Shown here in pieces: positions 52,991 through 64,000 of a DNA stretch of 64,000 nucleotides. Position 1 is the stretch's first letter, and each line of letters begins with the position of its first letter. The notes beneath the pieces were generated by a model that worked only from the letters and a program-made list of their open reading frames with translations, had not been told where the DNA came from and ran no database searches. The translations under genes and the position numbers were made by a program. Location: positions 17,794,001 to 17,858,000 of the forward strand of contig CAVNZM010000001.1 of the NCBI GenBank assembly GCA_963693365.1, in the 5' to 3' direction. The stretch comes from Amoebidium appalachense. Its lineage: Eukaryota; Ichthyosporea.

Positions 52991-53531
52991 TCATACGCTT
53001 GTATAAACGCGCGGCGGCAGATGTGCCAATGCACACACACCATCCCAAAACAAGCCCGGGGCTTTTCAATTCAGGGCGGATCCGGCTAAACGGGGCACGT
53101 CACCTGATCATACATATCAGCCAGAATTATCCACTGGCACTGCCAAAATGTGTGAACTAAATAGATATGAAACACGCATTGGGTTGTGGATAACTTCATA
53201 TGGTCATGATATTCTGCTCGAGGGGTATTCTTTTCTTCTCAGTTGGCCGAAAAGCCTAGTATAATTGTGAAGTCTTGTTTACATCGCTTTATAGGGCCAA
53301 TCAAATCATTTCTTCCAAGGCTGCTTAAATCTAGATCTTGAGAACATCCTAAGCTTCAGAGCAGGGGGTACACAATGGCGACACATTTATTTCAAATTCA
53401 ACAATTTTGTAGAACATTTTAGGTTATTTAATCCCCTGGTGTGACGGTCGGGTAAAGTGTGTTGGGTCTAGTGTATTGAAAGATATTTTGTTAATATGCA
53501 GCCTGGGTCCAAATCACTAATAGGGAGGGTG

Positions 53532-53955
53532 TATCCCATCCTGAAGTGAGCAAATCAATATTTCAAATGGTTTTTGGGTAAATACAATATTTCCAATTGC
53601 TACAATCGATCCAATGCGATCGGACATTTTGCATATTGATGAATTCGCAACATTTCGATTTCGAATTCAAACGGATATTTGGACAAATCCCCCAATTTCA
53701 ATGAAACAATATGTAGAACAATTGAATCAATGCGCCAGTCCGTGCCTAAGATTTACCTGTAGGAAGCTCTGTCCGTGGCAGTGGACAGACGCGCACTTCG
53801 TGTGTGCACGTGTATACACGCACGCGTACATGTGCCCCTATGCATCCTGTGACACAGCACGCATATGTCTAGGTGACAACGCCTGACAATGATAGGGTTT
53901 TTCTCCTTGTAGATTCTCGTATATTCTTCTTTCTCTTCTTTCCCTTTTCTGGACG
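53532..53955 (+). repeat. Left arm of a long inverted repeat (foldback-like)
   Basis: About 420 bp from CCATCCTGAAGTGA to CTCTTC-TTCCTTTTCTG that reappear inverted at 56460-56887 with about 5% differences and a few small indels (for example AATATGTAG in the left arm and AATAG in the right). Confidence 0.92.
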
Positions 53956-54089
53956 TACCATTTCCGTCTGTCCGTCGGTTCTCATGCAGTACAATCTATA
54001 TATGCATGTTCATGCGTGCACACGTCCGTGTAGCGGTTAGCACTGATGTCAAAGAAGAAGCACGCACGAGCTCATTTCATCAATTAAAG

Positions 54090-54220
54090 AGAGAGAGAGA
54101 GGGAGAGGGGGAGGGGGGAGGGGAGGGGGGAGGGGGAGGGGGAGAGGGAGGGGGACGGGGCCGGGACGGGGAGGGAGGAAGGGGGGGGGGGGGGGGGGGG
54201 GGGGAGCTCCAGAGAACTCT

Positions 54221-54253
<33 letters not shown>

Positions 54254-54709
54254 CTAGAGAGAGGCAGAGAGAAAGAGAGTGTGTATACGTGTGCATGTAT
54301 GATTTACATCAATGATCATGGCACTTGTTATACGGATGTGTGATCTGTGGTTTGTAAACGTGCGGTGATCTTGACATTCACTTCTAAAAACACGTTCATG
54401 ACGATTATCACTGCCAGACGAGGCCAGACAGAGAACAAAGATCGTCGTATGATCCACTTCTTTGTAAATGTTGTGTCAACAGACACAGAGTCAGAAGCCG
54501 GGGCCGAAAAAGAAAAAGCCGTGGTGTGTTTGTGGGTGTTTAGGGAAAGAAGGGGGGGGGGGTGGTTGTGGGTGGGGCAGGGCGAGAGGAGGAGGAGGAG
54601 GGGGGGGGGGGGGGGAAGGGGGGGAGAGAGGGAAAGAGAGAGAGAGAGAGAAAGAGAGATACGGTTGAGTTGAGTGGGTGGGTGCACTGCCATGGGCCCA
54701 CGGTGGGAT

Positions 54710-54743
<34 letters not shown>

Positions 54744-54841
54744 GGGGGAGGAAGCGTGTGTGCTGGCTGTTTGTATGTGTGACACGTGTGTGTGTGTGTG
54801 TGTGTGTGTGCTATGTCTGTGAGTGCGCTCATGCAAGCATG

Positions 54842-54882
<41 letters not shown>

Positions 54883-55580
54883 AGGGAATCGACGGTTGTG
54901 GCCCGGAAGGCAGAAGGTGAGTGGGAAGTGGATGGGTACGTTGTTAGGGATGAGCAAGTGAAATAAAATGGGAGAATACAAGGCCCCGAAAGGGTAACAG
55001 AAAAGAGCAGGGTGGGCGGGCGGCCGCGCCTCCGGGGGGAGGGGAGGGGGGGGGGGGGGGGGGGGGGGGGAGAACGACAGCCATGGAGGGACGGGAAGAG
55101 AAGAGAGACAACACATGCCCAAAAAACTTAGAAAAAGTACCCACACACATGCAGTCCTCCCCCCCCCCCCCCCCCCTTCCCCCCGCCCCCCCTTCCCCCC
55201 CAAATAGACATAAACGTTCCCACATCCTAACACAGCCACCCACACCCTTGTATGCAAACACACTCCCAAACTTACACCCAACCACTCACCCACATACATA
55301 CGCAAGAGCAAGAATGAGAGCCAGCAAGAGGAGAGCTTCATCACAGGAAAGAGATGCACGGATGAAGGGAGAAGAAGACTCGGAAAGGAGCACGGATGAA
55401 GGGAGAAGAAGACTCGGAAAGGAGAAGAGGTGATCTGTGTCTGTGTCTGTGGGAGAGGGGGGGGGGAGGGTATGACAAGAACGCGAAAGAGACGTAGAGA
55501 GAGACAGAGGGGAATGAGAGAGAGCAGAAAAGATCATGATTGGAAAGTGAAAGAGTGAGGCGGGGGGTGGGGTGGGGAGG

Positions 55581-55623
<43 letters not shown>

Positions 55624-55650
55624 TGTGTGTGTGTGTGTGTGTGTAACGGA
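54090..55650 (+). repeat. GA-, G- and GT-rich interior of the foldback structure
   Basis: Includes G-runs at 54182-54204, 54711-54742 and 55046-55070, (GT)n at 54786-54810 and 54844-54877, a 36-bp tandem duplication (GCACGGATGAAGGGAGAAGA at about 55356 and 55392), and (GA)n with (GT)n at 55584-55644. No gene is supported. Confidence 0.9.
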
Positions 55651-56055
55651 GAGAGATGAGGGAGAGAGACAACGGACGGGGGCTCCTGCCTGACTTGAGA
55701 TGCCATGAGTGATAGAAGGAGGATGTTGGGATTAGGGACAGCGGTAGCTGCGGGTGAGTGGGAAGAACATGGAAGGAAAGGAGTCCTCCCGTGAGGAATG
55801 AGAGGAAAAAGTAAGAGAGGAGAGAGGACATCCTCCGGTACCATGGTGTGCGTCAGTGCGTCTGCGTGTGGGTGTAGCAATGTACGTCTGTGTTGGTGTG
55901 TGCAATGGCTTGCCTGAGTGTGCGAGCATGTTTGTCACAGTGTGAGTATGTGTGCGCACGTGCACCCACTGCCTGTGGTGTGTGTGTGCGTGCATATGCA
56001 GGTGGGTGTTTGTGTGTGTGTGCGTGTGTGCGTGCGTGCGTAAGTGCGTGCGTGC

Positions 56056-56094
<39 letters not shown>

Positions 56095-56459
56095 TGTGTG
56101 TGAATCGGCTGACCAAGGCAGGGGTAGGGAGTAAAAAGGGCGCTGGGGCGGGTTAAAATATAAGGAGATCCGGACGAGAAGAGCGAGGGAGAAAGGGGAA
56201 AGGGGGAGACTGGCCGCTCCAGTCCCACCGCAGTTGAGCTAGTTGAGCTTCTGTTGTGTGTAAAGAAACTTACCTTACATAGTTCGCTAAGGCCAGTGTC
56301 CACCAGGAGAACTGCAGCTGTTTGAACTGAGCCAGCGCTTCTACCTCTGCGCCATTCCTCACTCGTGTGTGCTTGTGCCACCAGTACCTTGTGTGTGCGT
56401 GGGCGCCGTGTGTATGTGTGCGTGTGCAAGTGCGCGGCTGAAACCAGGGAGGGTGAATC

Positions 56460-56887
56460 GGATCGTGCAGAAAAGGAAGAGATCTAGAAGAGAATGTACG
56501 AGAATCTACAAGGAGAAAAACCCCATCATTGTCAGGCGTTGTCACTTAGACAGATGCGTACTGTGTCACAGGATACATAGGGGCACATGTACGCGTGCGT
56601 GTATACACGTGCACACACGAAGTGCGCGTCTGTCCACTGAGGTACGCCACGGAGAGAGCTTCCTACAGGTAAATCTTAGGCACGGACTGGCACATTGATT
56701 CAATTGTTCTATTGTTTCATTGAAATTGGGGGACTTGTCCAAATATCCGTTTGAATTCGAAATCGAAATGTTGCGAATTCATCAATGTGCAAAATGTCCG
56801 ATCGCATTCGATCCATTGTAGCAATTGGATATATTGAATTTGCCCAAAAACCATTTGACATTGATTTGGTCACTTCAGGATGGTATA
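56460..56887 (-). repeat. Right arm of the long inverted repeat
   Basis: Reverse complement of 53532-53955, ending TCACTTCAGGATGGTATA on the plus strand. Confidence 0.92.
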
Positions 56888-57222
56888 GGCTAGAGGGTGG
56901 TGGATCTGATCATCTGGGCATTCAAACTTGAGTAAAAGAAATGTAGTCTGTGATGAAATTTCAAATGTGATTTTATTCCATGAGATAGCTCTTTTTTTTT
57001 AATTTATATAATTATAACAAAACGTTTTTTGGTTGCAAACTTCAACAACCTTAACAACTATGAATGTACGAACAATTTAAGAGAAGTATAAAAAGCGAAG
57101 CAATAACGGGGTTGTGCCGCGGGGCTATAAATAAAAGCCATCGTTTGGTGTTAGTCTAAACATGTACTATAAATCCTATAAAGTCATATAAAAGAATTTA
57201 AATTCTAAGTAAAAAATCTAGG
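56888..57222. other. AT-rich spacer; no gene recognised
   Basis: AT-rich unique sequence between the foldback arm and the dispersed repeat. Nothing was recognised. Confidence 0.45.
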
Positions 57223-57353
57223 GGGTTTATGCACTTTGTTTTGCTGCGGACATCGTCCTCACTTGACGGCCTACTGCGTTTTCCAGCGCAGCCAATTAAA
57301 TGCAACTAGTGACTTATGTACACTGTATGCAATAAACTAACCCTAGTATAGAT
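57223..57353 (+). repeat. Dispersed repeat, copy also at 4055-4195
   Basis: Shares the CCTACTGCGTTTTCCAGC core and flanks with 4055-4195. It abuts the 3' end of the minus-strand ORF that follows. Confidence 0.65.
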
Positions 57354-57826
57354 TATGGATAAGCAGAAGCTAGCATTGGTAGCTCCGAGAGAAAGTTAAG
57401 ACACCGTATCACAATATCATACTGTGCACCATTAATAAGGTGATCTAACACGGTCATTTTATAACGGATATACTGGGGGAGAGAAGTAGAAAAGAGAATA
57501 AAGCCGCCCATAACCTCCGGTTCTACCACATTAGCCATCCCATATGCATGTAACAGGTCACACTTATTGATAGATATGCATCCGCGAGTAAACCGCCCCC
57601 CACACATATTACACATACGAGCAGGAGACACCAAACACCGATTACAACGCCAAGACATACTCATCTTTGCATATTTATACGACACAACATCATGAATAAA
57701 CGAATCTATATAGGAGCGAGATTGTCTAACCGTATCCGCCATATAGGCTACTAGTAGTTGGTGTTTTTGCTGACCCAACACTGGGAGGGACTCGACACGT
57801 AAAGCAAAAAGGTATCTATCAGCCAT
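57353..57826 (-). CDS. Cys-rich small protein of unknown family (157 aa)
   Basis: A complete frame from ATG to stop. Residues 1-30 are hydrophobic-rich (RYLFALRVESLPVLGQQ). At about 60-85 comes MSWRCNRCLVSPARMCNMCG followed by GRFTRGC, a double CxxC that suggests a zinc ribbon. The C-terminus is SLPQYIRYKMTVLDHLI then YDIVIRCLNFLSEL. A relative with the same blocks is at 45852-46334, and the C-terminal block recurs at 2895-3185. It is divergent from the coiled-coil gene, with 294 bp between the starts. Several copies in 64 kb suggest a mobile or expanding family. The function is unknown. Confidence 0.5.
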   Translation of the reverse strand: MADRYLFALRVESLPVLGQQKHQLLVAYMADTVRQSRSYIDSFIHDVVSYKYAKMSMSWRCNRCLVSPARMCNMCGGRFTRGCISINKCDLLHAYGMANVVEPEVMGGFILFSTSLPQYIRYKMTVLDHLINGAQYDIVIRCLNFLSELPMLASAYP

Positions 57827-58120
57827 AGACTTGAAACAATTCTAATCTACCGTAGTTTAGGGAGTCAACATGGGCCAACTCTATTCTCCAATCAGTGCTC
57901 GCCAATGCCGTGGCCGAGATCTCTGCCGGCGGCCCTATTGCAAGCATAGGGGAAAACATATCACCGGTGCACCGGCTGTTAGCCACTCGCGAGCCGTTTT
58001 GTTTATTTACACCTCTATCAAACACAACGTTACCACACAACGTAGCGCTTTTCAATCCGAACTCCCAGATGATTCGGCACATCACACGTTGCGCATGGAC
58101 TAGCTAGGTTGTCACTGAGA
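57827..58120. promoter_or_regulatory. Short divergent intergenic region
   Basis: 294 bp between two divergent starts would have to carry promoters for both. No TATA box was recognised. Confidence 0.35.
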
Positions 58121-59422
58121 ATGGCAGTTGCCGGGTCAAACACTCGCCCTTTAGTTGTTGGAAAAGCACGCGTTCCTTCGGACATGGCTGCGAACAGTCC
58201 ACGCAGTTTGTCCACCAGCACCACTAACTCCATCATAGCAGATGGGGCTGACCACACGTCGGTCAAGGTGTCTGGTGGCATTCCCCACGAGAAAAACACA
58301 CGTTTCTGGCGCCGTCTTAGTGTCACTTCGTTTGGTTCATACTCGAGCATGACATCTAGAGTTTCTGCGCCGGCAGGAAATGATTCACCCCGCACACCCA
58401 CAACACCCGGGGCTGACTTTAGGGTTTCAGCAGACGTCCCATACACGCCAACACACAGCAAGAAAGAACGGTTTTCGCGTCGCAGCAGTTTGGGGTCATT
58501 CAGTTCACGTCTGAGCGCAAGCACCACCAACACCAACACTGCCCACCTTGCAGATATGCACGATGGGCATGGGGCAGGGATGGATGACGGACACATTGAC
58601 CGCAAAGGGTCATTTATCAGCGACACATTAAGGCGTAGTCGCTCTGCGTTGCGGTTGGGCACACATAGCAAGCGCACGATTGAGCAACTTAACGAGGAGC
58701 TGACATACAACCACGAGACACTTGCTATGTTGGAGGTTGAAATGGCGCAAATGATGGACCAGCTCAAAGAAACCACCGCCACCGTGCAGCAGACAGAGGC
58801 AGAGTTGTGGGAGTCAGAAGAGACGGTGCACGATTTGCAGGAGGATAATAGAAAACTCGCCAAAGACACGCAGAGGTTGGGCGAGGAGGTAAGCACCCTG
58901 CTAGCACGTTTGGAGCAGGCAACAACACAGGCAGAGCTCGAGCGCCGGTCTGCCGACACTGTTTACAACTGGTACATGGGGTCCATGTTGGAGCAAGAGG
59001 CACTGAGAACCCGTCTCGACCAACAAAAGCAACGTGCTGCTGCCGCCGCCGCTGTAACTGCTTCTGTCAACACGGTGCCTGCTAGCGCATCCTCTTTTCC
59101 CTGCCTCCGCCTCCCTCCCCCACCCGTTACTGTACCTACACCTGCACCGGCTGCCGCGGCTATTCCAGCACCAGCGGCCTCCGTTCGGCCCGAGCAGATT
59201 GAACCCCGTGAGCTGCCCAAAACTGTCGAGCCTGCGGGCCCCTCCACCCAAACTGCTTCAGCTCAACCACAAAAGAGAAATTCTCTCCCAACCGTGACGG
59301 AAAAGACGGAGAAGGCGACGGTGCCGCCCAAGAGAGCGGCATCTGTGGCACAGAAATCAACGACACAAATAGCAAATGCTTGGGGGGTGGTTCTTAAGAA
59401 GACGGGTGCTGCTTTAAGGTGA
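58121..59422 (+). CDS. Intronless coiled-coil paralogue with RRLS and VYNWYM motifs
   Basis: An intronless 433-residue frame. The ATG at 58121 is chosen because the frame upstream has only a TTG. Residues 1-170 are Ser/Thr-rich and disordered, with FWRRLSVTSF at about 62 and a second FSRRSSLGSF farther on, both RRxS kinase-type sites. Residues about 184-300 are a coiled coil (TIEQLNEELTYNHETLAMLE onward), which contains VYNWYMGSMLEQEALRTRL at 281. The tail is Ala/Pro/Ser-rich and ends in a basic segment. The motif order equals that of the three-exon gene at 40510. Lack of introns suggests retroposition or intron loss. No known family is recognised. Confidence 0.85.
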   Translation: MAVAGSNTRPLVVGKARVPSDMAANSPRSLSTSTTNSIIADGADHTSVKVSGGIPHEKNTRFWRRLSVTSFGSYSSMTSRVSAPAGNDSPRTPTTPGADFRVSADVPYTPTHSKKERFSRRSSLGSFSSRLSASTTNTNTAHLADMHDGHGAGMDDGHIDRKGSFISDTLRRSRSALRLGTHSKRTIEQLNEELTYNHETLAMLEVEMAQMMDQLKETTATVQQTEAELWESEETVHDLQEDNRKLAKDTQRLGEEVSTLLARLEQATTQAELERRSADTVYNWYMGSMLEQEALRTRLDQQKQRAAAAAAVTASVNTVPASASSFPCLRLPPPPVTVPTPAPAAAAIPAPAASVRPEQIEPRELPKTVEPAGPSTQTASAQPQKRNSLPTVTEKTEKATVPPKRAASVAQKSTTQIANAWGVVLKKTGAALR

Positions 59423-60047
59423 TTTTGATGGGAAACTAAATTTCGCTTTATGTGAAGAAGTGTTGACCTATAGAGTCATTTGGGAATGTCAAACATAGTT
59501 ATTGTAGGCTCTTATTTAAATCTTTCAGTATTTTATTGTAACTTGGATGTTGTATTGATACTAAAGTGAGGGCTTTCACGTGCTGTTTTATCCATAGATG
59601 TGCTTTTGAAAGTATGGTGTTTGAAGTTACTTGATTGGGTAAGTTGTATTTAGCTAGCTTTAGTGGAGGCGCACTTAAGACATGCGAGTTTTATTTTGAT
59701 GGGGCTGTTTCTTAAACCACCGGTTTTTGATGTGCGGGAAATTGTTTTGTCATTAATGACTCGCCCATTTACCTGCATCTCCTGATTGGTTTGATTAAAA
59801 ATTATTCATGCTGCTGGGAAGGGAAGCAGGGAGACATTATTGCTATCATCAGCACTATAACGCCCGATTCATCTAACGATTTTTGTCGATCTCTGATTGG
59901 GCAGGGAAACTTTAGTGTGGGAAGGATTTCAGCGGGTGCTGGCCACCTGGCATAGTTAAATACTGCTTCATTGTAAATTTTTAGTGTACCATTGATAAAT
60001 TTTAATCGTTCATACACCCTGAAAGCAAAAATCGCCCTGTTGAGCTG

Positions 60048-60084
<37 letters not shown>

Positions 60085-60470
60085 CCTCCCCCCCCTCTCC
60101 TGGCGGCCGCCCCCAACACACACGTGTGCACACAAGCACACAAACGCACAAACGTACACAAAAACACACAACCACCTACATGACCTACTTCAATCATTGC
60201 CCTTTCTTTCTACACACACAAATAGACATACACTGAGATACCCTCTAAAAGTGAATAGTAATTAAGCATTAAGTACTCTTATAAGTTTGAGGATGCTTTT
60301 TCCTTCTTTCGATTTCTATTTTGTTGCTTTAGCACGGACCTAGCTGAACATGGTACATGTAATACAGTACGGTGCACTTCTTCGCCCCGCCGCTCAAGTT
60401 CTCAATGGTATATATTGCATGTATGTTCCAGACTCGATCGAACACGTGCAAAGTTTGCACGCTATATTAG

Positions 60471-60509
<39 letters not shown>

Positions 60510-60729
60510 ACCCACCCACCCACCCACCCAGATATGCACCCTGAAATTAGGTGGGCCCTGCTCAGTGTACCCCTGCAGAGAGGTACAGTAGATGCGTACG
60601 TGTGAACACACACCCTGGGCCAAATTACATGCGCATGCATGAGACAAAATCATGGGTTGATCGAACTAGATAACAAGTTAGTAGATGGCGCGCAAGAAAC
60701 GGATGGGAGGAGAGTTGAAGCGGAGAGGG

Positions 60730-60821
<92 letters not shown>

Positions 60822-61542
60822 CGTGTGTGGAAGGGAAGGAGGGTGGGTGGGTGGGTGGGGTGGGGGTGGGGGTGGGGGGGGGGGGTAACCGTGGGTGGGG
60901 ACGGGGGGTGAGGACTGTGATAGCGAGTTCACCAGGTGGTATTGAAGGTCATGTGTGCCGCGGTTACGTGACATGAATCTGGGAACATCCTGCATGTTAC
61001 AGTAGAGCGGTTGGAGCACAAGTCACAGGTGAAACTGAGGGGTTCAGCAGATCCAGAGAGCATACCCATTATGACAGAAGACGTTTACCTGTGTTCATCA
61101 ATCAAACAACATTTTATTCAGTTTTCAAATGACCAATCCCGAGGCATCAGTTACATGCCATTAGAGTGGGGGCAAAATGCACCCCCACTGACAGCCAATC
61201 AGTTTACATCATGTATGGCATCATAAGTGCCACCAAATCTTACAAAGACTATCTATTAGCCAAGTGTTTCACTATATTTGCATAATGGGGATACCCAAAA
61301 TGCCTATTTTAAGGAGTATATAAATGACACAGTCAAAGGAATGCTAACAATACACACACTATTTCAGCAACATGAATATTAGTTGGAAATCTATTTCAGC
61401 AACAGCAATATTAGTTGGAAATTGGCCAACTCCATAAATGAAGTTATATCCATTACAAGTCATTTTAACGGAATCTCAGTCTATCCCAGTATATCACACT
61501 AGTAAATTCTGGATGCAGAGCAGATGAGCCAAAAGGTTTTGC
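59423..61542. other. Intergenic; no gene recognised
   Basis: Contains the 3' flank of the paralogue, C-runs at 60051-60080 and 60472-60509, (CCCA)n at about 60508-60530, (GT)n at 60731-60820 and a near-tandem 31-bp repeat at about 61365-61420 (AATATTAGTTGGAAAT). Confidence 0.5.
60731..60820 (+). repeat. (GT)n microsatellite
   Basis: About 45 GT units. Confidence 0.97.

Positions 61543-64000
<2,458 letters not shown>

Larger units (their letters stand above)
53532..56887. mobile_element. Foldback-like element or inverted duplication, 3.4 kb
   Basis: Two arms of about 420 bp enclose 2.5 kb of low-complexity DNA rich in GA, G-runs and GT. No transposase frame is visible inside. Long arms with a non-coding, repeat-rich middle are typical of Foldback-type elements or of non-autonomous elements with long terminal inverted repeats. 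Outside the arms the sequences diverge abruptly. No target-site duplication could be identified. An inverted segmental duplication is the alternative. Confidence 0.6.

Noticed and set aside
53614-53886. 90-residue frame in the left foldback arm
   Set aside because: The matching frame is broken by indels in the right arm, and it shows no family pattern.

Overview
The window looks like nuclear DNA of a unicellular eukaryote. It has intron-rich protein genes, degenerate Ty3/gypsy chromovirus, LINE and piggyBac-like elements, and a very high load of (CA)n/(GT)n and poly-C/poly-G tracts. Embedded in it is a block of mitochondrial DNA. The mitochondrial code (UGA = Trp), the group II intron domain V, the repeat-packed mtDNA with inverted ends, and an animal-like ABCE1 gene with 15 introns point to a unicellular relative of animals, most plausibly an ichthyosporean. 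That placement is inference; no rRNA or species marker is present.

Layout. 0.8-2.8 kb holds a decayed piggyBac-like transposon. 4.2-12.15 kb is a mitochondrial block bounded by inverted repeats of about 60 bp. It contains a 214-bp tandem array, an intact nad4, tRNA-Leu(UAG), tRNA-Glu(UUC), truncated tRNA-like copies, nine 41-bp repeats, five hairpin repeats and a group II intron domain V. 12.5-13.8 kb is a chromovirus integrase plus chromodomain remnant. 14.4-16.7 kb is a LINE remnant on the minus strand. 18.1-30.7 kb is the ABCE1/RLI1 gene in 16 exons, with a one-base frameshift in exon 6. 33.4-34.2 kb is a gene for a small secreted, probably GPI-anchored protein with a TATA box. 40.5-44.9 kb is a three-exon coiled-coil gene, and 58.1-59.4 kb is its intronless paralogue. 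45.8-46.5 and 57.35-57.8 kb hold related small Cys-rich ORFs, with a weaker relative at 2.9 kb. 47.3-51.6 kb is a second, more complete chromovirus with a putative 3' LTR. 53.5-56.9 kb is a foldback-like structure with arms of about 420 bp. 61.5-64.0 kb is the 3' end of a PH-domain gene on the minus strand, cut by the window edge.

How the genes work together. No operon or pathway cluster is visible. ABCE1 is a housekeeping ribosome-recycling factor. The two coiled-coil proteins share an RRLS motif and a VYNWYM motif and look like a lineage-specific family of unknown function. The points most worth following are the inverted-repeat-bounded mitochondrial block inside a nuclear contig, the +1 frameshift at a stop codon in ABCE1, the coiled-coil gene pair, splice sites that lie directly in microsatellites, and a short interspersed repeat that always ends at a C-tract.
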